Source: Atrichornis clamosus (lineage: Eukaryota > Chordata > Aves > Passeriformes > Menuridae). Taken from it: DNA of 64,000 bases. A program made the translations under genes and the position numbers. Each line of letters begins with the position of its first letter. The stretch's first letter is position 1. Below the pieces are notes generated by a model, which had not been told where the DNA came from, did no database searches, and saw only the letters and a program-made list of their open reading frames with translations. Positions 34,801 through 47,900 of the stretch are shown here, piece after piece. The stretch lies in assembly GCA_013400975.1 (NCBI GenBank), contig WBMZ01012670.1, positions 89,824 to 153,823 on the forward strand, in the 5' to 3' direction.

Positions 34801-37800
34801 CAAGCAAAGGGTGCTTAAGATGCAGCAGTCAAAGAAAGATTTCTTACAACTTTTCTTTAAACTGCCCCCTTAACTCTAATTTGCTTATTTGTTTCTTTTT
34901 TAAAAGTGACAGAAAAAAAGTTCTGTAGTTCTAGGCTGATAATTGAAACCAAGTCTGCTGACTTCAAAGCTCATTGAAGAACATAAACGTGAAACTGGGA
35001 AAGAATTTCACTTCTCACTATCAAAGACTATCTGAGACAAAGTACATTTTGTAACATCAACAATCTGTCTCTCTTTCACAGGTTGTTCTACTATAGCAAT
35101 AGTTCTTGGATATAATCTCTCCACTTACTTATATTTAGAGGCTGTGAAATTATGAACTCAGCTTCTATCTACAGCTTTCCATTTTCCAAATAGCACCGGC
35201 TGACCTCTTGCTCATCAGCACTCTTCTTTTCGACCTACTGCCAAATTCTTCCCTCTAGCTACACCAAAGTCACCTCCTCTGAAACTCATGGGACAAGTTT
35301 GACCCTAAAAGAACATACTCACTATACTTCTTCAATGCTAAGACGTGCTTCACCCTAAAACTGTTGAAAGCTCACATGGGCATGGTTTTGCAAATATCAG
35401 TCAGAAAGATTTAATGGTACATTGTACACCTCTCTATTAGGACAGTTTACTTTGGACTTACTACCGAAATTAAAAAAAAGCAGAAGGCTTTTGCCCTTCC
35501 TCCAAGCTTACAGTATACTAAGTCAGAGCGAGTGCTGAGGAGGGTGGACTTTTTCCCCCCCTTAAAGGACTACCTCCTTGTGGGCTGATTCCATTTGGTT
35601 TACATGTAACCCTGGGGTAAGGATTTTAGTTTGTTAGTTTAAGAGGGGCAGCCAATCTCTTCGCACTGGAACCATTTGAATTCTCCTCATGCCTTTGCTC
35701 TCTATCAGAGCAATCTCCTAAATTAGTTCCAGTATGTTGACATTCCTTCCATCTGGTGTCTTTCCATTCAGCGGTATTTTTATTACTCTCCTAACAGCCG
35801 CAGACAGAAGTACCTTTCCACTGCTACAAAATGCTCTTTTATTAAAGGTCAGCCAAATCAAAAGAACAAGCGAGTTTGTTTTTAATTTTGGAGATGCAGA
35901 CTAGAATAACCTTTTCATTCAGAAAATTCACGTATGACCCAATTACCTCACTTGTGTAATAAGACTCAAATTATTCTTCAAAAAGACACGCGAGTATTGA
36001 AAACTGCCTTCTACCTTAGAAATTCAGCCCGATACAGTTTTTGTGTTCTTGACTGCCTTACAGCCCTTGGCATACTTTTTTTTGGGAGGGGGGTATTTAT
36101 TAGTAACAGCATTTTATTAGTTTTTAATAGAGCATTCAGCAAACATGAAAATATCCAAGGTCCAATGAGAAAACCACTTGTATGCATACACATAAATTTA
36201 TGCATATGCTTAATTATAATTGAAGATAGCAAGATATAAAGTATGTGTTTTAATGCTAAGCTTGTGTTAAATTGTTTTCCTGAATTATGGCCTTATTTAG
36301 CCAAATTGCATCTCCTTTTAAATTAAAGGAATGTAGTTAAGATCCTGCAATAATCTTTTTAAATCAGACAGCATGCCATAATTTACTCCTCAGTGAGGAG
36401 ATTGAATCAGAATGAGAACCATTATCCTTGGTGAGGTTATTTCTCAAAGACTGGGACTGAGGATATGCAGATTGTGATGGTTTACTCTCTAAAAGGAAGG
36501 AAAAATGACAGTTGCTAATTTGGCCACAATAACATGTTACATTAATTGTCTTTGTTTCAGCAAAGAGTACAAGAGCTAAATCTCCTTTATCTAAATTATG
36601 GTTAAAACTGATGAGGAACTTCAGACAAGCAAATATGTACATTGCTATGGTAGGACTGTATAAATGGGAAGATAGAAATACATTTCATCACTGCTGGCAA
36701 TCAATTTGACATTTGGATTGGACCTGCCAGTGATCTCACACATTTTTTATGTCATGTTTGACTAAGTGCTGTTTAGGCAATCACCCTGAATGACAGCAAA
36801 TTCATAAAGCTGGCATGTGGCAACTAAACAGTTAAGTTTGTTTATTCTTGTTTCAGTACTATCTACAGACACTCAAAGTATTACTTTATATTCTTGAATG
36901 TTATCAACTGAAAACAATGAAAATAAAGCACTTGAGGTCAAAAGCCTACATAATTAGAGGAAATCAATTAGAAACGTGGTTAAATAGTATCACTGCTGAA
37001 GTACTTTCTCTTGGCCAAATTAAAAAAAAGAATCATTCCAGCTTTCCAACTTCCATCATTCTTGATTAATGCCCAGTCATCATGTGATATTTTAACGGAC
37101 TTGGGACTTTTTGAGGTGTTTTGCACACAGAATGGGTGGGGTCATTAGGCACCAAAGTTTGTTTTGATTATGTCTGAAAACCAGGAGATAGCAGGGGCTA
37201 GGATAGGGGCTGGGACTGTCAGCCTGAGAGAGGTCACTCTCTTCAGCCCATGCACAAGCCTGACGTGGTGTGAGCTGCCCCTGGCCCTGGCTGCCTGCCC
37301 CACCCCGAGGTGTGCCTGCAGCCCAGGGCTGGGGGCACCTGCCTGGGCCGGTGCTGCTGGGGACGGGGCGCAGCTCCTCAGCAATGGCTCGTGTCCACAC
37401 ACCCTGCCAGCTGCCACACAGGCAGATTTCTGACAATGCAGCGGTTATTGCTGATTCTGTGGTGACTTGACTGACACAACTCCCCATACTGGAGACAGAC
37501 CTACGTGTGTCTGGAACACCAGGAGTGCGTTTGTGTTTTGCTGCACGAAGTCTGGCACAAAATGTGAGACTGAACATGTATTTGGCAAGTGCAAGGAGTA
37601 CCCTGGAATACTGTGCCACTGCTGTTATACACTGTCACATGTTCTCCCATTGCCTTTGGGGTTTGAAAGTACAGTAGAGCTGTACAGAGTAGTTTCCTGA
37701 TTAACCAAAGCATACAACCTAGCTCAAGCCATTGTGGACGGGCAGGCACATGATGGAGAATCTCTGTGCTTTTTCGTAAGAGTACCAAAAATGCAACCTA

Positions 37801-40080
37801 GACAAAAAAAGGAAGACGTGCATCTCACTTGGGACATCCATATTGTGCCTAGTTGATGCAAAGGGCCCAGCAAGGCCCTGTTATAAGCACCCTGGCCCCT
37901 AGTCAGCCCAGCACTTCAGCACACACTTTCCTTCAGTTCCTCGTTTATGTTAATGCCATCTGTTCCACTGGCACTAAATTGTGATCCTAATATTTATTCA
38001 TTCTTCAGGGAATATCTTCATTAAACTATTTCTACAAACATGTTAGCTAACAGTCTGTCCATTTTTAAGTGCATTTGCAAATGGGCAGACTTTTCTGTAT
38101 GGTTATGCTGACCAAGGACAACTCTTTCAGCACAGAAACAGTCACGTAGACAACTGTATTTCACACTACAAAGACTCCTAAATGTACCAAGCATAACTTC
38201 ACCCTCATGATTGGCCCAACACATGTTTAAATGTTTGCAGGATGTTCTTTCCCTGGTTTAACTTTTATAAAGTATTGCCAGATGAGGTAGATTTTGCACT
38301 CAAGCTATCCCTGGAAAAATATGTTTGCTCTCAAAGACTTTATTATAAAATCCTGGAGTTTTCAAGGCAAAAAAGAAATAGGGCAGAGGAAGGGCGAGGG
38401 GCAGGGAGAGAAAGATAGATGAATGGACAGAAGCATTATTCTATAAATTAAAATTTATGTGCTGAAATCAGAACACTGCCAGCAAAGCCAACTTCGTTTA
38501 TCCAGTCCCTTTCCAGGAGTTTAAAGTCACTTAAAAGAGCACTTCCCTCACAGCCACACTCAACAGATTGCCAATTACAGCCCTGCTGAGAGGATGGAAT
38601 TTCTTTACAGTCACAACTGTACATCTGCCCTGGAAGTAATGGGCAAGGTACATGCCTTTTGATTAGGTTACAAAAAAATACCTCTAACCTAAAAAGCTTT
38701 GTTTCCACAAATCTGAATTTGCTTGGTATCAATAAAAAAGATAAGCTTGTGTTTACATCAGGTTGACAAATTCAGAGGCTAATTGCTTTTAGCAGGAAGG
38801 TCAAAAGGATACCTAAACAAGGATCCTACTTAAGGAAAACACGTTTGTAAATGCAATACAAAGAGCTTTCAAAGATACTACAAGAAGATACAGTATTGTC
38901 CACGCTAGGTATACTTGTGCAACATGGCACCTACTGAAAAAGCTGTCAGATGTGCAGTGGCAGTCTGAAAACCTACAGTAAAAATTTGTGAGAGGAGAAG
39001 AATAGCTTTAGAGTGGCTTCAGTTTAGAAGTTAAGCATCTGATCTGATTACTCAGCTAGACTCCCAACAGGAGCCTCCAATATGTCACTTATCCCATCTA
39101 TCTGAAAAACCACCTCCCAGGAGGGAGCCAACCACCCTGTGAAGATGCTGATCTCTCTTGACTAGATCGCTTCAATTTGGTGAGATTAAGCCCATCTCTT
39201 AGGGTTTACTGAATTCAACATTTTGTGTTAGAGAACAGCATTATCACTCTATGCATCGTTTAAGAGGAATAGCCATGTGTTTAAAATCCAACTTCAAGAG
39301 GATACAAATACTTCAGTCCCAGGTGTAGTCCCTTAACTTCACTACAAGTACTCTTCAGCTGGAAATGAAGCACACGCTCAAGGGCCCCTGAGCACAGACC
39401 CTCACCTCACCTCTGGGCTGTAGGTAACTGCTCCCGTGGGCTCAGCTGCACAACCACAGATCTTCCCAGTGCTGCCATATCTCACAGCACTGGCTGCTAA
39501 GGCCAAATACTGACTCTGACTGCTTGTAAAACACACCATCACCTGACATAGGTGCTCGTCCTCCTGCAGACAGGATGAACTCTCCATCATGGAGCTTGAC
39601 TGGCTCTGCTGCAGAAGCACTGCTCATCCCTCCACAGTGCCAGAGAGGGAAGTTTTGTTGCCACAAGACTTTATTGTCTGCTTCCTAAAAATGCCGTAAT
39701 CTTTCTGACTTCTACAAATGCTTTAACTCAATAAAAACTATTTAAAATAAGGATGAGAAGGGCAATTGGTCAAAGGACTACAGCATGCTTAACACTTTTT
39801 CTTTCTGAGTTCCCATTCACATTTGAAGTAACTTTTGTTCCATTTGCAACCCACATGCTGACACAGCATCCCTCCCCGTTTTTGTTCCCAGATCCTTCTA
39901 TGAGTTTATTCAATAAAAAGACAGATACTTATCTCTTTTCAAGTACAAGAACATGCTTTTGAATAACTCAAGATGCGATACTGTAACAGTACTCCAAGAC
40001 AGCCCTTGTTTTAATCAGCCGTATCAACCCTCAGAGCAGAGCTGCCATGCACGTATCATCACCTTGTGCATTTACCTCAC

Positions 40081-40168
40081 GGGAGGGAAGAAGGAAGGCA
40101 GGGAGGCAGGGAAGGAGGGAGGGAGGGAGGGAAGGAGGGAAGGAAGGAAGAAAGGAAGGAAGGAAGGG
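40081..40168 (+). repeat. (GGAA)n/(GGGA)n microsatellite in intron 2
   Basis: About 88 bases made almost only of GGAA, GGGA and GAAA steps. It gives a low-complexity Lys/Arg/Gly/Glu open frame that is not a gene. The motif core is the one bound by ETS factors. Confidence 0.95.
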
Positions 40169-40896
40169 ATTTTACTACAGAGTGAAGCTCTATAAATATA
40201 TAAACAAACTGGTAAATCAGGGAGGAATGCCCCTGGTTTCCTGCTCCTGGCTGTAAGACCAGGGAGCAGCTTTGGGAGGCCGGAATTAGCAGGCTTCCCA
40301 GTTGTGTCCCAGGAAGAAAGGAATTAGAGGGGGAAGACAGGATAAGAAAACAGAAATGGTAAGCCAGCCACCAGACTGACAGGAAAGCGTGCAGAAGTGG
40401 ACAGGAAGCGGATGCTGGGATTCAGGGGGAAAAGCTGCAATGACAGAACTAGCAACTCTAACTGGCAGGTAAGGGAGGACCAAAGTCTTGGTGCAGGTAA
40501 GATCAGTCCTGTGTATTCTAGGGAAAAAAAAGCTTACAAGGACTGGTTTAGGGGCTGGGAACAGAAACAGACATCAGGCTAGTTCATGAGTGAGGGTGAA
40601 ATGAAGCTGAACTGTCCAGGAGGAGCAAGGACATGAGGTGACACATGCAACCATTTCCCACCTGCAATCGACACAGTTCTTAACTCACACAAGAAGCAGC
40701 TCTTCCAAGCAAAGGGTTATGCATCTGTAAAACACTGGCAGCTCAGAGGGAAGGCAGCGCTCAAGGTAGTCTTGTTGGGAAGGGATGGGTTACAACACGA
40801 GTAGGGGTTTGTTTGGTGCATGATCTTAAGAAACATGAACATCAGATCTGGAAGAACGTAACAGAGCAGTCAGAGAGGAAAATCACATTCACTAAC

Positions 40897-41017
40897 CTTC
40901 GTATATGGTGATGATATGAGGGTGGCTGAGGGATGACATGATCTCAATCTCCCGTCTGATGTGAACCATATCTTGTTCATCCTTAATTTTGTCCTTACGA
41001 ATGGATTTTATTGCAAC
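40897..41017 (-). CDS. NUAK1: NUAK1 coding exon 2: VAIK lysine and helix C (residues 61-101)
   Basis: This exon of 121 nt starts with GTT at 41017 after a TTTATAG acceptor. It begins [10 protein letters not shown], placing the ATP-binding catalytic lysine at residue 64 (human Lys84). It continues through helix C with [12 protein letters not shown]; Glu83, nineteen residues after the lysine, is in the position of the conserved salt-bridge glutamate of AMPK-family kinases. HPHIITIYE follows. The donor is GTTAGT, a slightly weaker form of the consensus, and the exon ends in phase 1, splitting the codon for Val101 with exon 3. Confidence 0.95.
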
Positions 41018-41254
41018 CTATAAATTCAGGAAATCAAGCATTATTCTTGGAACTGAACAGATGCATCTAATCCACTAAGAAGAGTTCAAAAAATAAATAC
41101 AGATGTTAGATGTTGGCAGAACATGGAATGACCAAAACAAAGCTTTAAAATACAAACTTCCATGCTCCAGCTACCTCATTTTACAGCAATAAATACGATC
41201 TCATTACAGTAATGGGTGGCATGAAGGAGGCTCTTCAGGTCTTAGGACTTCACT

Positions 41255-41272
41255 GAAGTGAAGTGAAGTGAA
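41255..41272 (+). repeat. (GAAGT)n short tandem repeat
   Basis: Three full GAAGT units plus a partial one, about 240 bases upstream of exon 2 in the transcript direction. Confidence 0.8.
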
Positions 41273-44200
41273 CACAGCATCTTCTGGAAGGATCTCTGTG
41301 CTAGCCTAAGTACTCTCCTTCTGAGGGCAAATGGCAAAACTCTCCCAAGAGATTTTGATGGGAAGTACATTCACTACGACATGATTGCATCTGACAATTT
41401 TGAACAGAAGCTTTGGAGACAATTTCTGTGAAATAAGGTTGAGATCTCTGACGGAACAGAGGCAGGGAATCCAGGGTGCCGATTACGTAGTGATATTTGT
41501 CCATTTTAATAAACAGAGAATCCCAAAAACACAGGTTAGTCCATGGTTCTCCAAAGCAAGCAAACTGTTCAGGAGTTATGACTTACTCAAAAATCAGAAG
41601 AAATAAATCTTTGAAATTCACATCTAAACTCGTCCTCATATAAACCCAAGGCTTCAGGTCCTACACAACACTTATGCAATCACTGCAAAACCATATCCTT
41701 CCTGCATCCTTCCTCAATCAGCAAGCTTTTTTACAAGTATATCGTGTGACTGGGTATCTTTCCAAAAGGCAGGGTGGGAACAGAGGAAGTGATAGCTGAA
41801 CTTTATGTAATATAAATTCAAATTATAACAGTCCTTGTGAGTGTGTGTATGTGTGTTGCTTGAGAAAAACAGGCTTATCTGAATGCTGCCACAAATAATC
41901 ACGGAGGTCATCTCATGCCCTATGAGAAATGTAGAAGGCAACAATGCAGAGAAGGTGGTGGGAGAAGGAAGGTGAGGGCATTGTGAACACTGAATGGCAG
42001 CATGGCCTTTATTATGCTCAATATTTGCCCTGCTTTATTCCTGTAAGCTAGAGTTCAGGGAATAAATTACCAGCTAGCTTAAAATCAACAATACATCTTT
42101 GAAAAACATCACTGACCTGCTGAGATGACCACCCTTTTCTGGGTAAACCAAACTTGTGTCATTCTTTGCAGCCAACTACTGTGGATTTCTCCTGGGAAAA
42201 CATTTGTAAATCTGTGATTTATGGGATTTCCCCAGTTCTTTCGGAAAAAAAAATTTTCACTGCCTACTTCAGTAATTGCAAGTGGCATGACCAGTACTGT
42301 TTTCATCACATGATGTAGCATCAAGGATATTGAAGAAAGAAGAGAAAAACTTACAATATTATAAAATTGAAATGTACATAAACAGGAGCCAGTTCAAAGG
42401 ATCAGGTTTCCTGCAAAGCCTTCAACTCTGAAAAGCAGCATTGTTCAAAAAAGCATTAAGTACATGCCCCATCCCCTTGAATTCCCAAAGACTGCTGCAC
42501 GTGCTTAAAATTAAGCTCATGCTCAAGTAAAAGCCTACTTTGGGACAGCAGAACAAAGAGCAGAAGAGACAAAATGATTTGCATGTTAAAAACAAAACAA
42601 TTCTTTTCTTCCTCTTGACCCAAATATTTGGGATAGACATTTTAAAATTAACAATGTAACTGTGGTCTTATTTACATGGCACAGTTTTCTAGAAAAGGTA
42701 ATACAACAGATTTTAACTGAATGAGTGACCAAGATAATATCCAAGTAATTCTAGAGATGGAAAAGGCAACCAGCTCTAAAGATGACACTGGATTTTTCCT
42801 CCTTCCCACGTTTGCACTGGGACTGACTGCAAATGCAAATACACCCTGTATACAGAAGGATGTGGGTGGCTCTTGGAGCAGTATGTGCATTCCTGGAAAA
42901 AATAAATATAGACATGGGTAAAAACACATTTTTTATTAAAAGACAGCCTTGTACTTGGCTCTGAGGAAGAATTTAAGAAGGGTTTCATTGTCAAATATAC
43001 AACGGGGAGCAAATTCTTCCCCATTCATGCCTGGTAAAGTAATAACGGCAGCCCAGAGGAGATGCCAATCTCCTGCTGACTTGACTGTGTGCTTCACAGA
43101 CAGGACTTTTGTCCATCTACACATAATTACTGCAACTGGCCTCTGTGGAATAATTGTATAGAAGAAAACATATATTTTTAGATACAAAAATGCAAATGTG
43201 ATTGAAAAGTGTGGTGGCACTCTGTAAATATATGTTTGGATTATTATTCTAATGCAAACAGATGTGCTGCCTGGGAACAAATTTTTTTAACAGGACCAGA
43301 GAGTTTACAGTCTCACAAGCCATGCTAGGAGCCTTAATTTATAAAGGCTATTCCTAAAAGTTTATCCAAATTTTGAAGACGGTACTTAAGCTCTCCTGAA
43401 AGCATCACTTCCCAGTTGCAAGGTAGAATTCAACAGTGCAGCCAAAGTACTTGGGATTTCGTCAGTGACATCCAGGCTGCAACATCTCATCCCAATATAA
43501 GGAAAGAATACACGCTGAACACATCTCTTGGGTTTTAACATCCACGTTTTAACTTTCTCTTCCTTCCCTCAGCTCCTTCAGATCACAGCGACTGGCACTT
43601 GGAAACCAGGAAAGACAATTGGCAGATGTGAAATATCTTTAATCCAGTGGTGTCAATGGAGCCAGGGCAGTTCCAAGCATCCACCTGTGCTGGTCAGAGC
43701 ACCCCCTGCAACCCTGGTAAGCAGCAAGAGCGCTGTGGAGGAGGCGATGCCCCTTGCACGTGAGCAGCACAAGCACTCTGTAGAGCAGTGAGGTTTACTT
43801 GCATGTACAGACCAAGTAGTATCACAGTGCATTTGCACAGCACACGAGCTGTAGCCATTTATTAATTAAACCTTGATAGGCAAGTGGTGAAACAGCACAA
43901 TTCATCTGTTTTCAGGAGATGAGGAAATCAAAACAGCCGACATGACTCCTAAAGAAAACAAGTACAGCAGCATCTCAGAAATTGCTGCCTACCTCTCCCT
44001 CCCAAACTACAACACACCACAGAAGTGCCCTGTTCAACAAATCTGGCTATTAAAGGTTGATTTCTGATACCTTTTCCCATGTTCAATTGCTATTTTTCTC
44101 CTCAAAAAGGGCCTCATGAAAGTGAAAGGTTCAAAGGCATCTCAATAAATAGTTTTTACCCCACGCCATCTGCCCAGTGGCCTGCACAATCCCCAAGTGG

Positions 44201-47200
44201 ATAGGCTGCACATTTCAAAGGCTACCAGGAGTGCACAGCCTTGCTGGTGACCCGGTCCGAAAGGGCAGACAGCAAGAGATTGGTGTCAGCAGACTGTCAC
44301 TGCCAGAGGTGGCATCCCAAAGCAGGATTAGTGGAGCAGCAGGACAGCGTTTGTTCCAGCTCTTCCCTTCTAAGAAAGGGATTTCTGCCAGTCAAGTGTC
44401 TTTCACCTGCATCTGTCTGCTCAGACCATGGCAGTAACAATACTTGGGCTTGAACCTATTCTTTCATTAAATATATCCTCTCAGAAATATATTCCAGAAA
44501 ATACATTTTCAAAGTATGCTTATCCTTTTAACACCAGATAGAGCTGGCTCCATTTTTCAAAACCCCATTTACAGGACTGCTGCATGATGAACCTGAATAA
44601 CTTAAGCATAATGGGAAATAATGTCAGTTGAGAAAGACCTTATGAAAGAACTTGTTTGTTCATTCTTAAGGTTCTTTTCTTTCTTTCTTGTCTGAGTACT
44701 TTTCTTGCTCTCTCTGAAAGCAACAGCTTCACTGTGTGCAACATCAAAATTTATTAAGGGTCACAGCCTATGAATCAAGAGTAGAGCAAAAGCAACATGC
44801 TTTTTTACATCAGCTACATTAACTACTCCAAATATTCCAGCTCAATATCTGCAGAGAAAGTGCTGTTAGTCCCTTTGGTACTCTCAAAACACTGTACTTA
44901 TACCTCTAGCACACTTTCTCAACATATTTCACTGGTTTTAAGACTTAGATAATTTAATTATAGTATTTTTAGTAACTTTACTAGTGGAGGAATTTGTATT
45001 TTTCCTAGCTTCTTGTCTTAATGAGAATTTCAGATAACTCCAAGACCTTGCACTCAGAGAGGGTAACATATCAGATTCCTAATAATGAAATCTAAAGCCT
45101 CTCACCCCAACAAAACAGGTTCAAGTTCACCCAAAGCCCCTATAGACACAGTATCCAATCTGGCAAAACACTTTAGCACATGTCTACCTTCACACGTGGG
45201 AGCAGGCCATTGACTTTTGTGGGATAGCTCACACATGTAAAGTTAAATATATGCATAAGCACCAAGGTCACAGCTCAAAACTAGGCCATGTGATGGTCCC
45301 TTCCGGGGATTAATACTGGCTGGATGCACTAATAACATCTCATTATCTCTTCTGCAGCTCTGATGGCTGCATGGTCCCACACATGGGGTCAGAGGGATAG
45401 AAAGACCACAGGAGATGGGCTGAAATCACCGCCACCTGCACTGCAGCTTCTGGTACCTGCCTCTGCTCAGAAGTAGGTACAGAGAACACCCTCTCCAAAA
45501 CGTACGGCACAGGCCTTGTGAGCCTATAATATGGCCAAGCACTTCGAAACTGCTCTGCACAAGCACAGCCCCAGCTCCGCTGCTGCTCTGCCTTCCAGGA
45601 GTAGATAGGAAAGAGGGAGCACAGCTTTTGGCTTCCCATCCCTCCGTGAGTCAGCTTGCAGAGTTTGCTGGGCAGGAAGCATAGAGAAATAAATTGCTTT
45701 CTTCAAGACTGCAATAAATTACTGGTTTCCATTTGCTGGAAAGAGGATTTATACTTACTCTCTGAACTGGTGTAGAGAGATTATAAAGTATTTTCCAACA
45801 CACTTCATGCTTCTTTGCTTTTGTTTCATACAAATAACAGGAATTGAACTATAAATACTTCAAAAATATGACGGTTGCAAAGGTTTCTGTACATTCAGTC
45901 CTATCTGTGAGAGAAGTATCTTTCTTCCTTTTCAAGCTTCTCAGCTGCTTAGCAGAGCAAAACAGGTAGAATTTCTTTTTACAGCCTGATCAAGACCATC
46001 GTGCACAGAAAAATATCTCCAAGTCTAAATATCTGGCAAAGGGCATGGCAGACAGTAGGTGCCCATTTCCGTATCAAATCTCTGTGTCTGCTGAGTCACT
46101 GCTGGCATCATCATCTATAGCATGAGCAAAAAAAGGTGTATTTTCATCAGAACGAAAAGCTGTTTCACTTGATTTCAGGAAGTTGGTTCATGTGTTTGTT
46201 TTAATCTAATGACCTAAGTTTGCCTCATTTCCAGCTGAGTCGTGTGAATATAAACAAAGGTAGAACCCACCACAGTGCAGAAAGTCACAGATTTTCAAGT
46301 CAGCGAGTGCTGTAGCTGAGGCTGACCACTTTAATACCACAAACCACTGACCCTTCCCCAGTAACTTCTGCATGCAGTACATTCAGACCCACTGAAAACA
46401 ATCTTCCACTCTCTATTATCTACCAAGGCTATTTTTAGGACCACAGTGAGATATGAACTGCTCTTTTCCACATGGAGGCTCTGACTTTTAAGCTGGTTCC
46501 AGCACTTGTACATACCACCCATGCTCGAACAAATTCCAATGGGCTCTTGCAATACTATTGTGGAGAGTCAAAAAACCAACATCAGGACAGAGAGTGAAGT
46601 TCCCTGAAAAGGAAAACCAGCTTGTTGTCACCAAGCAGTATGTCAGAAGTTCAAGGAAAATTGTTAAAAATTATTCTCTTTGGGTGAAGAGGAAGGGGCA
46701 GCTTAAATACACATAAACCTCTGCTTTCAGAAAGCTGTGAACTGAGGCCATCCCCACCCAGCAATGGGAAGTGGGTGAGCCCAGCCGGTTTCACAGTTCT
46801 GCTTCCTTTCTTTGAGACTGGAAGGTGGGAAGTGCAATGTGCCAAGTGCCAATGGGGTGTGGAGGTAAAGAATAGGTTGATCAATCAGGGGGCGAAGAGA
46901 ATGGGAGAGCAGAGGATGTCTGGGGGTGGGGAAAGAAAAGGTACATTGTTCTTTCTCCAGCTCCACAGAGCCAAGCAAGAAAGAATAAAGTCTGGCACCA
47001 TATTATGTTTTTTCCAGGGGAGTCTCTGCCTATGGCTCTTGGCCCAGACATCACTAACACAAGAGGAAAAGAAACAAAGCCATGAAATTGTGTGGTCCCT
47101 GAGGTGGCTGCAATCAAATGATAAGGAGGGGGATACTGATAATGCAGTTGCATTGAAATGGCACTTCCAGGGGTTGTACAAAGGAGAAAAAGGAAAGGCA

Positions 47201-47559
47201 GGGGATGGGCTGAATAACTGTCTATCTGGCCTCTGGAACTTCCAGGTGAGAAGAAGGAGCCACAGACAGATGTTCCTACAGGGAAGTGAAGCATCCAATG
47301 GGTTCTGCAAAGGTATTCTCATGTGGACTTGTAAGCCTCCTTCCACATGATTATATCTTTGCTGTATATCTTTGCTGAAAAAAAGCTATGTTGAGACTCC
47401 AACCCTGGGCCAAATGCAGTACTAAATAGCATCATGCAGGATGTGCAAATCTAACGATAAGCTTCTGCACCGTCATAGAAAGCATTTCATGCACTCATTG
47501 AAAAGTTGGACAAAAGGCCACTGTGAGTGGAACCAAAATTAGTGTCCAGTGTTGTACAA

Positions 47560-47900
47560 TCTGCTAACACATCTCTGAGAGATCTCCCTTTCAGAGAAAG
47601 AGTAAGGTTGACACAATGCCATTGTTTGGAGATTGTTCGTTTTCACATCCTAAAAGCCAGATCATCTCCATGGTGATACTGCCTGGGAGACAAGCATTCA
47701 CAAAATCCTTATTAATTATTTATCAGCAGCCCTACTCTATTGTTTGATATGCTGGCAAACTAAGCAGTAATCAGGGGAGTTGCTCAAAGCAGTAACCAGG
47801 GCCATCTGCACCCAAGTGAGACTCTGCTGATTTAAATCTCGGCTTCTGCTCATTACTTTGTTCCATCACATGTTTGTTCATGTCATGGATGTTACCAAAG
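47560..47900. promoter_or_regulatory. Possible conserved element in intron 1
   Basis: A repeat-free stretch with CATTGTTTGG (SOX-like), CTCCATGGTGATA (RFX-like half-sites), TTATTAATTATTTATC and TATTGTTTGATATG. Its texture resembles deeply conserved enhancers. No alignment was available. Confidence 0.2.

Larger units (their letters stand above)
30585..40896 (-). other. NUAK1: NUAK1 intron 2 (10.3 kb)
   Basis: The borders are GTTAGT and TGTGCAG. The contents are mostly unique AT-rich sequence. Visible items are a GGAA/GGGA microsatellite (40081-40168), a GC-rich patch (37195-37430), a motif-dense possible conserved block (31680-31860), a short (AACT)n run (30937-30951), and a run of As and Ts near 32864-32880. 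No coding exon or RNA gene was recognised in either strand. Confidence 0.9.

Noticed and set aside
37092..37619. 175-codon open frame on the minus strand in intron 2
   Set aside because: It coincides with a GC-rich patch poor in stops. The peptide has no recognisable features, and it does not fit between the NUAK1 exons.
39953..40195. Lys/Arg/Gly/Glu-rich open frames
   Set aside because: They are translations of the GGAA microsatellite, not genes.
46775..47350. 191-codon open frame on the plus strand in NUAK1 intron 1
   Set aside because: Overlapped by open frames of 137 and 153 codons on the other strand, which points to a stop-poor stretch and not to coding. No domain recognised.
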